DNA of 64,000 bases from Agroathelia rolfsii. Taxonomy: Eukaryota; Basidiomycota; Agaricomycetes; Amylocorticiales; Amylocorticiaceae. A program made the translations under genes and the position numbers. The stretch is taken from NCBI GenBank assembly GCA_018343915.1, contig JABRWF010000008.1, positions 2,666,001-2,730,000 of the forward strand. The letters run 5' to 3'. Below are positions 18,908 to 30,889 of the stretch, piece after piece. The notes below the pieces were generated by a model, which saw only the letters and a list, made by a program, of their open reading frames with translations, did no database searches and had not been told where the DNA came from. Position 1 is the stretch's first letter; each line of letters begins with the position of its first letter.

Positions 18908-21900
18908 ATATATTCAAAATAGATTGTCTTCTTTTTCAACATGTAATTCTACCTCCATTTCTATCTTTTCTTCTGTCTCAGGTGCAAATGGACAACACCT
19001 GCATATACCAATTATGTTCCATGGACTTTTTTCATCTCTTTCTACCTCAGCTATGATTGACTCTGGTGCTTCTTCATCTTTTGTGCATGAAAACTTTGTA
19101 AAGAAAAATAAAATTCATGTACAAACTTTACCCAAACCAATTTCCGTGTACAATATAGACAATTCCGCAAACAAGTCTGGCTTGATCACACATGTAGCTG
19201 TATTAAATACTACGATCGGAGATGTTAGAAAGCGCCTTCCGTTCCTAGTCACAGACATTGGGCCAGAGGACGTCATACTCGGAATTGACTGGTTGTGTTT
19301 GGAGAACCCAGTCATTAATTGGAAACAGGCAAACGTAAAGTTGGACTCAGATGTTAGGATATCTGCAGCAGCGGAGCTCCGTTCACTTCCGGAATGGGCA
19401 AAGGAGTATAGCACGGTTTTCTCCAAGGAGGATTCATTCCGCCTCCCCATAAGAAAGCCATGGGATCACAAAATTCTCCTAAGGGAAGGAGCTGATCTCA
19501 AAAGGAGTAAGGCATACCCCCTATCACCTAAAGAGTCTGAAGCACTTGATGAATACCTGGAAGAGAACCTTACGAAGAAATATATCCGGAAGTCAGAAAG
19601 TCCAATCGCTGCTCCAATGTTTTTTGTTCCTAAAAAAAACAGTACTCTCCGACCAGTTCAAGACTATCGGAAGCTGAATGCGGAGACAATCAAAAACGCT
19701 TACCCACTTCCGCTAATTTCCGAACTACAGGATAAAATGACTTGATTCCGGACTTTTGCAAAGATAGATCTCCGTTGGGGTTTCAACAATGTTTGTATAA
19801 GAGAGGGAGATGAATACAAGGCCGCTTTTATTACGAACCGTGGGCTTTTTGAGCCGCTTGTCATGACATTTGGACTGTGCAATGCTCCCGCAACAATGCA
19901 GACAATGATGGATGATGTACTTTATCACTTGCATCAAACGGGATATATTGTACACTACATTGATGATATTATCGTGGGAGGAAAGGATGAGGCGGAACTC
20001 CGGAGCTTTGTGTTGGAATAGCAATCCGTAGCTATGGAGCATGTGTGACATAGTCACAGTCACGCGTAGCGTGACATAGTATTTAGAGTAGCCGCGCATT
20101 GTAGTTTGTACCGCATCTGTTTGTCGGCGTACCGTGACCAAGTACAATGACAAGCAGAATAATATCTTGCTTTTTATATTGATTTTGGCTGGCTGGCTCG
20201 CTCGACAAAATAACACTTTGTGCTAGAAGTCCTGAAAATCCTAAAAGCAAACGACCTCTACGCTAATCTTGAGAAGTTCGAGTATAATGTTCCGGAGGTC
20301 AATATCCTTGGAGCACTAATCTCCTTTGGCCAGATAAGGATGAGTCCGGAGAAAGTCAGCGGAATCTTGGATTGGCCTGTTCCGACTAAAGTGTCAGAGG
20401 TCCGCCAGTTCCGAGGGTTAGCAAACTATTACCGGAGGTTCGTCAAAAACTTCGGAGCTATTTGCAAACCATTGGATCGTCTCACTGGAAAGGTTGAATG
20501 GACTTGGGGGTCAGCGGAGCAGGAAGCATTTGACTCTCTCAAAAAGGCATTTACAACAGCACCTGTTCTAGCTGGGTACAATCAGCATGCAGAAACCAGA
20601 GTGGAGACGGATGCATCTAGCTACGCTACCGGAGCTGTTCTTCTCCAGAAGTAGTCTGATGACTCGTGGAGGCCAGTTGCTTTTCTTTTGCAGTCAATGA
20701 ACCAAGCGGAACGGAATTATGATATCTGGGACAAGAAAATGCTGGCGATCATTCGAGCACTAGACAACTGGCGCCACTATTTGATTGGCTTACCTCAAAC
20801 GTTTGAAATCCGGACAGATCACAAAAATCTGGAGTACTGGAAGACGGCGCGGAACCTTACGCGGAGGCAAGCAAGATGGTCTCTTTTCCTCTCGGAGTTC
20901 AACTTTGTCATTTCCTATCAAAAGGGATCGGAGAACGGAAGAGCGGACCCACTCTCTCGTCGACCGGACTTCAAGGTATCCGACTCCGAAGATAATATAA
21001 ATCAAGTTGTACTAGATCCCAAGTTATTCCGCATTAACGCTGCTCGGAGAGGACATGTAGAGATTCATGGCGAAAAGGAGATCTTAGACCGGATTAGGCA
21101 GAAGGGAAGGGATGCAGAAGTAGCGGAGGCACTGTCAGTTGTCAAGGAGCTCGGACCTGTAAAATTGCAAAAAGGCATTGAGGAGTGGAATGAGGAAAAT
21201 GGTCTTATTCTCCACAGAGGAAAGATTTATGTCCCCCGTGATCCGGAGCTCCGATCGGAGATCATCAAAAAATACCACAACTCCTTTGCAGCAGGTCATC
21301 CCGGCAGGCACAAGACATTGGAATTGGTTAGCAGAAACTACTGGTGGCCCGGAATCACGAAGGCTGTCAATGTATATGTTGAGTCCTGTCTAACCTGCCA
21401 AGCCAACAAAGCTTCCAGACAAGCTCCGGCAGGTCTCCTTGCTCCGCTCCCAGCTCCGGGGCGCCCATGGGAGCATGTGACTTCAGACATGATAGTGAAA
21501 CTCCTAGAATCACAAGGATTCGACTCCATTCTTGTTGTGGTAGACCATCTCACAAAGATGTGCCATTTGATTCCGACCAGAGAGGCAATCACTTCAGCGG
21601 AGATGGCGGACGTTTACCTTATACACATTTTCCGCTTGCATGGTCTTCCGAAACAGTGGACCTCCGATCGGGGCCCTCAATTTGCCAGCAAAGTGATGAG
21701 AGAGATCCACAAGCAGCTAGGAATAAAGACTTCCCTCTCCACCGCTTATCATCCCCAGTCTGACGGACAAACGGAACGGCTCAATCAGGAGGTAGAAGCA
21801 TATATTCGGAACTATGTCTCCCATCGCCAAAGTGATTGGGCTGGTGTACTTCATGTGGCGGAGTTTGCTCTCAACAACTGACAGCAGGCAGCAACAGGAT

Positions 21901-22640
21901 TTTCTCCGTTTGAGTTGAATTATGGATTTTCTCTGCATATGGACCTCACAACGGCCGGAATTGTAAACACTGTCGGAGCGGAGAACTGGCTCGGGAAGGT
22001 CGCGGAGCTTCAGGAAGACACTAAGGCCGCCATTAACCTTGCAAACGAAAGAATGAAATATTATTTTGACAAACATGCAAGTGAACACCCTAAGTACACA
22101 AAGGGTAGTTTGGTATGGCTTAGTACAGAAAACCTGAAGCTTCAACAGCCTAGTAAGAAACTCTCCGCCAAGTGGGTTGGTCCTTACAAAGTGACGGAAA
22201 TCGTTGGAGATAGAGCATGCCGATTGGCCATACCACGAAGATGGGCGATTCACGATGTTTTCCACATCTCCCTGCTGAAACCACATGTGCCATCCGCACG
22301 ACATACTAAACCTCCGGAGCCCGTGGAAATTGAAGGAGAAGAGGAACATGAAGTCCAGGAGATCAAAGATTCGCGGATCAATAGGAGGACTAAAAAGATC
22401 GAATACCTTGTGGTTTGGAAAGGATATCCGGGGGAGGACTCATGGGAGAAGGAAGCGGATGTGCAGAATGCTTTGGAGCTGATCTAAAAGTTTCACCGGA
22501 AGTTCCCAAGTGCTCCGAAGCGCCTGACAGCTGCAGTAATGGCGGAGATTCCCTTTCGACCGCTAGAAAACTTTACAGAGACAGTAGCATCAACGACGGT
22601 GGGATGGGAGCTAGGGATATTCCGGAGGAAATCCCCGTAG
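18870..22640 (+). pseudogene. pol of chromovirus C with four premature stops and an inserted solo LTR
   Basis: The frame is constant throughout (all segments start at multiples of three) because the 205-bp LTR plus its 5-bp TSD adds 210 bp. Domains are retropepsin (IDSGASSSFV), RT (YIDDI near 19960, then a break at 20011), RNase H (ETDASSYATGAVL), integrase (HPGRHK ... CLTCQ; DDE core with SDRGPQF) and chromodomain (YLVVWKGYPGEDSWE). Premature stops are TGA 19743-19745, TAG 20652-20654, TGA 21879-21881 (Arg by comparison with chromovirus A) and TAA 22485-22487. The natural stop is TAG 22638-22640. Confidence 0.93.
20011..20215 (-). repeat. 205-bp solo LTR, copy 2, inside RT of chromovirus C
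   Basis: Its length matches the copy at 7729-7933 exactly but it is inverted relative to it. It is flanked by CTTTG (20006-20010 and 20216-20220). It has TG...CA ends and carries no coding content. Confidence 0.92.
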
Positions 22641-22651
22641 GAAGGGAGTAA

Positions 22652-23480
22652 TGTCATGAGTTGGAAAATATAGACAGAATTTTTGCAAATTATTTAATTT
22701 TTATTGGAACTACTTTTACAAATTTTTGTCTCCTTTTATCTTTTTCTTTTATTACCCTTAGGGCGTGGACTGTAGGCAGTGAAAAGTCAGGTGATTGGCC
22801 CTCATGTGACTAAGCCGCACGCTACAGGAGTAATCGTGAGTTGTGCGTTTCCTGTTCACCATTCCGCACAACTCCGGAGTACAAACCTCCGACCACTGAC
22901 CGATTCCTAACGGATACTGGTTCCGTTACACACCTCTGAGCTTCTGCTCCCGAGCTCCTGCGGAGCTCCGCTCCTGAGCGCGGAACCTCCGGAAGTGTTG
23001 TATCTCCGCACGGCTGCCCGTCGGAGTTAGGGAAAAGGTCTTCCCCTGCATAATCTACTTCCTCTATTCTTTGCCTCCACAGCGGAACTAGCGCGGAGCT
23101 TCCGCAAGTAGTATAAGTAGTCTATGTAACTTGTCCTGAAAGGCCAGCTTTGACCTCTTCGCCTTCAGGCAAGTATTACATGTTTGTATTTCTCTTATAG
23201 TATTACTCAATGAAACTTTGCCTTCAGGGTTCATTCCGCAGGGCCTAGCCCGTCTCAGCTATAGTATTCAATCACACCGGAGGTGGTGGAAATCCCCTCA
23301 AATAGTTTATAAGTCTATCGGAATAAGAGTAGGAGCCTCGCACATAGATACGGAAGAGTACCCGGTGTTGCCCTTCAATAAATCAGGGAACATATCTGTG
23401 GGAAAACCATATTTGTGTAGTACTTAGATTTTAGTGTTAGGAGTATACACTTTGCACAGTCAAGGAGTGTACCCTTGACA
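22652..23480 (+). repeat. 3' LTR of chromovirus C
   Basis: It is 829 bp and nearly identical to 16318-17146. The intron-like segment is at 23169-23227. It is followed by the TSD CTCTA. Confidence 0.93.
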
Positions 23481-23485
23481 CTCTA

Positions 23486-26400
23486 GCCCTAGAGTTTCGC
23501 AAGCTGATCGGCCTCCCGGTGAGCCGACAGCCCCTCTATTTTCCAAGCAGTTAGCTGCTCCCTTTGTCCATGCAATGCAATCCGGGAAGTCTCCCACTCC
23601 TTACCCATCTAAGCATTTACCCAGTTTTTCTTCGCAGGTAGCTAGATTAAATAGCCTCGGTCGTTTAATTGTGGATCCTGCCTCTCCACTCCCTTCTCGA
23701 CGGCCCAATATCAAGATAGTAAACTCCCGCCGTTTTGCTAAGTATTCTCACTCTGAATAAGTCTCACTGATTCGTTTTCACCCTATAAACTCTCCAGGCT
23801 ACCAGATAGCCACCCTATCTACTACTAATAATCCCCAATCACTTGCTGCTGATCTCGATCATGATACCCCAGCACCAGTTGTACCGCTACCCCTACCAAC
23901 AAAATACCTTCCATGGGCTTCAACAGTCTTTTCACGGACTGAATTGGACCAGCTACCACCTCATCGACCCTATGATATTGCTATCGACATCGAGGAGGGC
24001 AAAACCCCCCCATTCGGCCCAATGTATCGCCTATTGCAGGACGAACGCGAAGCACTCGCCAAGTATATCAATGAAAATCTCAAGAAAGGCTTCATTCGCC
24101 GCTCTACATCATCAGCTGCCTCACCAATCCTCTTTGTTTGCAAGAAATTGGGTGAACTCCGGCTTTGCGTCGACTACCGCGGTCTTAATGCAATTACTAA
24201 GAAGAACCATTATCCACTCCCTCTCATCGATGACCTTCTCGACCGCACACAAGGCTACAAAATATTCACCAGCATTGATCTCAAGAATACATTCAATCTC
24301 ATTCGTGTCAAGGAAGGCGATGAGTGGAAAACAGCTTTTCGAACGCCATTGGGTCTTTTCAAAACCCTGGTTATGCCATTTGGCTTATCAAATGCTCCTT
24401 CTACCTTTCAAGCATTCATCCAAGATACACTTCGCGACTATCTTGATATTTTCTGTGTCGTATACCTTGACGATATACTAATTTTTTCTTGCTCACAGGC
24501 TGAGCATGATAACCATGTCAAAAAGGTTCTTGATTGACTTCAAGCCGCAAGACTATTCGCCAACCCGGACAAATGCGTATTCGATGTACACGAAGTGGAC
24601 TACCTAGGATATGTTATTGGTGCTAACGGTATCAGCATGTCGCCTAAGAAATTGGATACAATTTGCGACTGGCCGGAACCCCATTCAGTCAAGGATGTCC
24701 AATCCTTCTTAGGATTTGCTAACTTCTACCGACGTTTTGTTCATCGATACTCCCAGATTGCTATTCCCCTTACCACTCTCTGCAAGAAGGATGTTGAATT
24801 TGTGTTTGATGATCAGGCTCGCTCGGCATTCTTGCAACTGAAGAGTGCGCTATTGTCATACCCAACCCTTTGTCACTTTGATCCTCGACAACTATGCACA
24901 CTTGCAACGGACGCCTCAGACTTTGCCTTAGCTGCCATTCTCATGCAACCGGATGAGGATGGTGCCCTACACCCAGTCGCATACTACTCCCGCAAGTTTA
25001 CACCAGCTGAAATCAACTACGAAGTGTACGACAAAGAGCTGTTGGCCATTGTCAATGCTTTTAGAGACATGCGTGCATGGCTTGTAGGCAACCCCTACCC
25101 CATCTCTATGATCTCGGATCACAAAAACCTTGAGTATTTCATATCCTCTCGTGTTTTGAATTGTCGACAGGCTCGCTGGGCCATGTTTCTTTCAGAATTT
25201 GACTTTAAACTCACTTGGGGACCTAGTATCAAGAACGTAGTAGATGCGCCTTCACGACGTCCGGACTTTGTCCCTCAGAAGGGGGATGACACCCTTGAAG
25301 TGCAGTACCGTACCCTACTCAAGCCCTATCATACCGATCCTCTCTTCCCTGCAGACACCCTCCATCCATCGCCAAAGACCACTATCTCAGCCCTTACAAC
25401 CCTTACTATTGACAACTCAGAGCTCCTCGAGCGTTTCAAGCATGCCCTTCAAGATGATGAAGAATGGAAGAAGGCGCTAGTCGAAGGCAATCCAGATTTC
25501 TCAGCTGAATCTGGAATAGTATTCCATAAGGGCCGTCTCTTTGTCCCGGCTACCTTGCGAGCAGAAATACTGCGTTCCCAACATGACACACTAACAGCAG
25601 GTCACCCCGGTCGCACCCGCACACTCAAGCTAGTTCAACGTGATTATTCGTGGCCAGGAATTGCTACCTACGTCCGCCGTTACGTCGAGGCGTGTGACAT
25701 CTGCCCTTGTATCAAAACCATTTGCCATCGCCCATTTGGCCCTTTACAACCCCTGGATATTCCTACTCACCCATGGATCTCATTATCTATGGACTTCATT
25801 GTCAAGCTCCCGGTTTCACATGGTTACGACTCTATCTGGGTTGTATGCAATCGGTTTTCTCGTGCTTCCCACTTTATACCATGCAAGGAGACGCTCACGG
25901 CCCCTGAGTTAGCATGGCTATTCCTCGATCGGATTTTTCGTTATCATGGACTCCCCGAGTCCATCATTTCTGATCGCGGCTCACTGTTCATATTGCGTTT
26001 TTGGAAAGAACTCACAAAGCTTCTACAGGTTGATGCGCGCACGTCGACAGCATACCATCCCCAAACGGACGGCCTCACTGAGCGCACCAACCAGACGTTG
26101 GAAACGTACCTATGTGCCTACGTGTCGTATCAACAGAATGATTGGGTAGACTACCTACCGCTTGCTGAGTTTGCTTTCAATAACCTGGAAAATGAGTCGA
26201 CCAAGCAAACACCATTTTTCGCACAGTTTGCTTTCCACCCTTCCTTTGAGCCCAAGTTGATTGAATCATCTGTTCCAGCAGCATCGGACCTTACAGCTCG
26301 ATTGGAACAGATTCATGCAGAACTCAAGGCTGAGCTTGAACATGCTCAAGAGGTCCAGAAGCGCGCATTCGACCGTCACACAGCTGGCATGCCAGACATC

Positions 26401-26748
26401 CAGCCAGGGCAACTAGTCTGGCTACACCGACGAAACATCAAGACGACTCGACCAGCTGCCAAGCTCGATCATCGTCGCCTTGGGCCTTACCCAGTCATTC
26501 GCGCCATTGGCTCGCGTGCATTCCTCCTCAAGCTTCCCCCTTATCTCTCGCGCTTACACCCTGTCTTTCATGTCTCTCTCCTTGAGCCCTATAAGGACCC
26601 GTCGGACTTCCATGCTCACGCTGAACCCAACCCCTTCGAACTAGACCCGGAAGACGATGCTGCTACACAAATTGATGCAATTTTGGACTCCCGCAAGATC
26701 GGGCAACGTTTCGAATACCTAGTTTGCTTCAAGAACACCTCACCTTAA
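23486..26748 (+). pseudogene. pol of chromovirus B, C-terminal part
   Basis: This is the continuation of the pol frame of chromovirus B after the nested element. It holds RT ([17 protein letters not shown] near 24463), RNase H (ATDASDFALAAIL), integrase (HPGRTR, ISDRGSLF, YHPQTDGLTERTN) and a chromodomain (IDAILDSRKIGQRFEYLVCF). Stops at 23758-23760 (TAA), 24535-24537 (TGA) and 26746-26748 (TAA, inside the chromodomain) break it. Homology continues past 26748 (EDTWIGLSELP) with further stops before the polypurine tract at about 27121. Confidence 0.92.
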
Positions 26749-27133
26749 GAAGACACATGGATTGGCCTCTCTGAATTGCCGACAACTACTAACGAGCTCA
26801 TCGATTGTTACCATCGCCGGCATCCACGCTCTCATCGACCGTTGCAGGCACTCCTCAATCAAACCCACTCGCTAAGTCGTTTTAGTTCCCAATCTTCTCC
26901 TTCAGACCATACACTACCAATATTGACTACAGATACCTCTACGGCTGCGGCTCCCCCTGCCGTTAGGCCGTGATCCCCGTCTTCTGTTACTACTTGACAA
27001 AATCTCCGTGCCGAATACACTCCACCTCAGCAGACCACTACAAGATCGGGACGCGTAGCTCGACCACCTCGACGATGCGATTCCTAGTAGTCACTCGCTG
27101 CCATCCTTGGTCACCTCCCTAGAAGGGGGATGA

Positions 27134-27421
27134 TGTAACGGCTCAGGCCGCTACACCTTTTCGATGATGGAACTTAGTTTGGGATTGGGCTCGGTAGCTT
27201 TTTCCCACAGGGTTTTGACGCACCCGAGCCCGGCTTGAGGGATTTGGGTTGTTACATTACGTAATGTAGTTTTCACTTGGTGGCTTCATGCCCTCAACGT
27301 TTTCCTTTCTCTTTGTCAAACCAACTCCAGTATTGGGTACTCCTATTGTTCTCTCTACACACCTGTCCTTACTGTCTTGCCCACTCTCTCATTAATCCAT
27401 CCTTTGCTTGTGCCCGTTACA
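27134..27421 (+). repeat. 3' LTR of chromovirus B
   Basis: It is 288 bp, matches 14019-14306, and is followed by the TSD TACCA (27422-27426). Confidence 0.93.
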
Positions 27422-27426
27422 TACCA

Positions 27427-27708
27427 CTTGTGCATTATATATTGAGTTGGATTGAATCCTTTTTTGATTGTTTCGATCCATTGAATATGAGTGCAGAGTG
27501 GGGCTGAGTATTGTTCATAGCTAATTTCATGGCTTTGATTTCGGGTATGTGTTCTTTGAGATGCAGAAGCAGTTGGGAGCCCTAGATAGATGGCAATGTA
27601 ATAGACCATCTGGATTGATATTTTTCTCATCAAATCGAGTACACACATACATAACTATTGTTTAGTACCTATTCTATAACACAGTGGTCAGTTTATTTCA
27701 TACTTGTG
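27427..27708. other. short unique segment between retroelements
   Basis: No gene is recognised. A minus-strand reading frame exists but overlaps the LTR and has no familiar motif. The last five bases TTGTG (27704-27708) are a target-site duplication. Confidence 0.55.
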
Positions 27709-28694
27709 TGTTACGAGTCGCTCGTTGTACTATAATTTTATTTTGAATTTTTCATTATTTTTCCGAATTTTTCCTGATTTTTCTCTATTTTTTGGTATAT
27801 ATATTGTATATTACGTAAGCATATATACTCTGATGACTAAGCAAGTCATGTGACCAGTCGACCATGTGACTGGCCATCATGTGACCACCAGTCATGTGAC
27901 ATATTATGTAAACAGAGTCTAGAGCATGGGTCCGGATCATGACACCACTTTAAACTCACCATAACTAATAATGGTGCAATATCATGCCATACTTAGCATT
28001 ACTGTGCACAGACCATGTAACTGCGCACAGACCAGGTAGAATTAGTATATAACCCTGTAGTGCCTCCACCTGAAGACCTCAGATTCGTTCTCTTTGTCTT
28101 CAGGTAAGCACAGTAGTGCTTTGTATTAGATAAATGCTAACATAATAAAACCTTCATCTTCAGAGCCCCTAAATCTCTTAAGGCGTGATAGCCTGTCTCT
28201 CCCGCCCTCTCTCTCTCTCATCCCAAAATCCTCTCCGCTTCGTGCTAGGAGGTAGTAAGCGTGCTCAGTGCTGCTTGCTGTTTAGAGGGTGCTCAGTGCT
28301 CCTCTATGTTAGAGCGTATAAGACAGGTCCAGCCCTTTGGGTGACCATTTACGCTTCTGTACACACATCATAGTGCTAAGTGCACTCAAGCGTATAAAGG
28401 CATTGCCCTGCATACGTTGTGGTTAAGATACATTGCACCCATACCTGCATACACAAGATATTTCTTGTCTTGATAATAGACCTCATGTGAAAGCTTTGCA
28501 AGCTTGGAGTAACACCTGGTGATTGAAAAGCTGGAAGTTGAGTGATAGCGGAGACCAGGCAAAGAAGTGTACACCCACGCATCCCTAGTCCTAGGAGTTG
28601 TAAAAAAGCCGATACTTGGCTACCCCGTACCTTTGAGGGGTTGACGTGGACTTAGGTTGAGTTTTGGTGACAAGAGGCAGGTGTGCTCTTGACA
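27709..28694 (+). repeat. 986-bp gypsy solo LTR
   Basis: It begins TGTTACGAG, ends CTCTTGACA and is flanked by TTGTG (27704-27708 and 28695-28699). The TATA-like TATATAA near 28047 is followed by an inverted repeat, ACCTGAAGAC (28068-28077) with GTCTTCAGGT (28096-28105). An intron-like 60-nt segment follows at 28104-28163 (donor GTAAGC, branch GCTAACAT, acceptor ATCTTCAG). It belongs to the same broad LTR class as chromoviruses A and C but is a distinct family. Confidence 0.9.
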
Positions 28695-28749
28695 TTGTGC
28701 AAGCTCAAAAAGCACAAGGGGGTTAGTTGAATAAATCAGCACATCTTAA

Positions 28750-29730
28750 ATAAATGCATTCATAATGCTTTCTGTTACACTATGTGTGATAAACCATCTT
28801 GTGGACTAAAAGTATTTTGTATCACTACAATTTTCAAGATAATGAACAGAATTCACCTAGTATGCCGAAATAGTTTGCTGCGGCACCTGAGAGATAAGTA
28901 AACCGTTCTGAGTGTTAGAATATTGCTCTTCAATGTGGTCCAACACTTTGTCCGGATGTGATGCGAGAGAAAAAACCTACATTTACTACTACTAGTATAG
29001 TCATAAGTGGAGGAAAAATAACCAGATAATGTACAAAAGGAGTGCCCCTGTCTGATAATGTTTTCAGTAATGCCTAAAGATAATCAGAATTAGATGCTCT
29101 AGAGCAAACTTATGATGTTAGAAATTAAGAAAAAGAAGCCAGCACATACTAGAAGGTCATTAATACTGTACTTTCCCATCGATTCAAGTGCATCATCTAA
29201 AAATTCGAGCACCTGCTTTTCCTCGCTAGGAGGTGAAACGGCTAGCTTGGCATCTAGCTCATTATGAAAGAATTGACTTGAGCCTGGTTTTAACAGCATT
29301 ATAGACCTGAGATGGATGGTCTTTTTTAATTTTCAGCAGGCTAGTCATCAAATATAGACAAGGCGACTCTATAATTAAATCTAAACAAAGTGGCAATGGC
29401 TAAACCACCTGCATCAATTAGCATTCTATAGAAAATGCCATGCTATGAAGTCAAGTAGTCATTGTTTTTGCGATGTAATTGGTGAGCTTATGAAAGGATG
29501 AGAGGATCCTATCTTGATTATTGGTTAGACGGATTTTTAAGTTTCTAAGGGCCTAGTTCCTAATTATTCATTTTAGAAATGTCTATGACCTATTGAATTT
29601 CACCATGAGGCTTCATCAGTCTCCCATTTATGATCTTTTCCTGGTATGCTTAGGTCGAATGAACTTTTCACACTCTTGCGACTTTTGCAGAAGTGACATT
29701 CTTATTATATTTCCACTGAAACTCTATCAG
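28750..29730 (-). pseudogene. UDP-glycosyltransferase relic
   Basis: This is decayed sequence collinear with the two UGT genes to the right. Near 28775 it resembles the exon 6 start (compare around 31335 and 33975). Near 28880 it resembles the end of exon 5, and at 29150-29310 an exon 3 fragment encodes LLKPGSSQFFHNELDAK (compare LPLKPGTSEFAQSTLDAE in UGT-1). Weaker similarity to exon 2 continues to about 29730. The C-terminal exon is missing next to the 986-bp solo LTR. No open frame spans the exons. Confidence 0.7.
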
Positions 29731-30889
29731 AGAGTTGATTTCTGGTGTAGCACTCATGTAGACAAATAGAGGAGATGAATCAGTAGTCTGCTAAGTGATA
29801 TTTACCAGCAGCCTGAAGCCAGGTAGCTTAGGTTGCTTGAACTCAGATGCTACTTGGATCAAGAATTTGCTGCACTTTTGTCAAGTTTCAATTGGTATAT
29901 ACTATTATTGCCCGGGCGAGATAAAATGTGCAAGGTATTGGAGTACGCTCCCCGGGCGAAGTATCTGATGTCTTATTCTCCAGTGGAGTGCTACATCGTG
30001 AATTATACCAATGAGCGGGTACATCATTAGTGTATTACATTAGGAGCTCATGATCGCTAGTCATCGATTGCTCCATCATCAATGGAGCTATGAAACCCTG
30101 CCAGTGAGGTGGGAAATCGCAACAGAGTCATCCCTCTGTACCCTGCCACTAGTAGTTAGACTGAGTGCTTGTCGCGGTGGGTATTGAATCTGAACAGACA
30201 AATGCTGAACGACTGGTACTCCGACCCTAGTTGGAGATTGAAGCCAGACTTGAAAACCTTAGGCCTTCAAGTTGTAATTAGTAGACTGCCAGATGAACTG
30301 CAAATATATTTAAGTTTTCGCCAGTGTGTCTCAGAGGATAATCGATCCAAGTGAGAAAGTGAGCATCGGTGAACCACTGGTACTAGTTAGCAGTAAGGTA
30401 CGAAGCTACTTCGAGTTTATTTCAAGTTCAACGTAAAGTTTGCTTTCGCGTACCAGTACAGTGACGGTAACCATGACTGGCCACAGCCATCGGAAGCATT
30501 CACTTGTATCCACTACTTATAGCCTTAGTGGCGTCACAGTCGTGATTCTTTGGCAAGCGCTTGCGTCGAATCAGGCTTGTTTTTGAATCCTTCCAGTCTT
30601 TTGAGTTGATGAGCTGAATCGACCATGAGGTTTCTTCGTTTTCTGACTCAACAAATTCCAAACTGACTCGGAAATATGAGGGATGGTCCGAGCTCGAACT
30701 CAGGGTCACCGTGACTGGCAGGAGAGCATGAGGATCACAATTTTGTGTACCTTAATACTCGGTAGTTCATTCTCGCATTCCTATAAATGCCGCTGTATGC
30801 GAAACTCGAAGGGTTGCCTGGATGAGGATCCATCATTCAAGTTTATACAATCATATATTCATCCCTTCTATACCCAACATGATTCGAAA
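29731..30889. other. intergenic, no gene seen
   Basis: I recognise no coding region. The short ORFs lack familiar motifs. The right end presumably contains the 3' UTR of UGT-1. Confidence 0.6.

Larger units (their letters stand above)
16318..23480 (+). mobile_element. Ty3/gypsy chromovirus C, nested in chromovirus B
   Basis: Two 829-bp LTRs (16318-17146 and 22652-23480) differ at few sites, so this is a recent insertion. The TSD CTCTA is at 16313-16317 and 23481-23485. A polypurine tract GGAAGGGAGTAA precedes the 3' LTR. Gag is intact. Pol is a single frame with four premature stops and a 205-bp solo LTR inside RT. Domain order places it with the chromoviruses; it is a sister family of chromovirus A. 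Confidence 0.95.
14019..27421 (+). mobile_element. Ty3/gypsy chromovirus B, interrupted by chromovirus C
   Basis: LTRs of 288 bp at 14019-14306 and 27134-27421 have TGTAACGG...CCGTTACA ends and I noticed two differences between them (near positions 92 and 112 of the LTR). The TSD TACCA occurs at 14014-14018 and 27422-27426. A polypurine tract AGAAGGGGGATGA precedes the 3' LTR. Gag and the start of pol lie left of chromovirus C, the rest of pol to its right. Several nonsense codons inactivate it. Confidence 0.95.
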
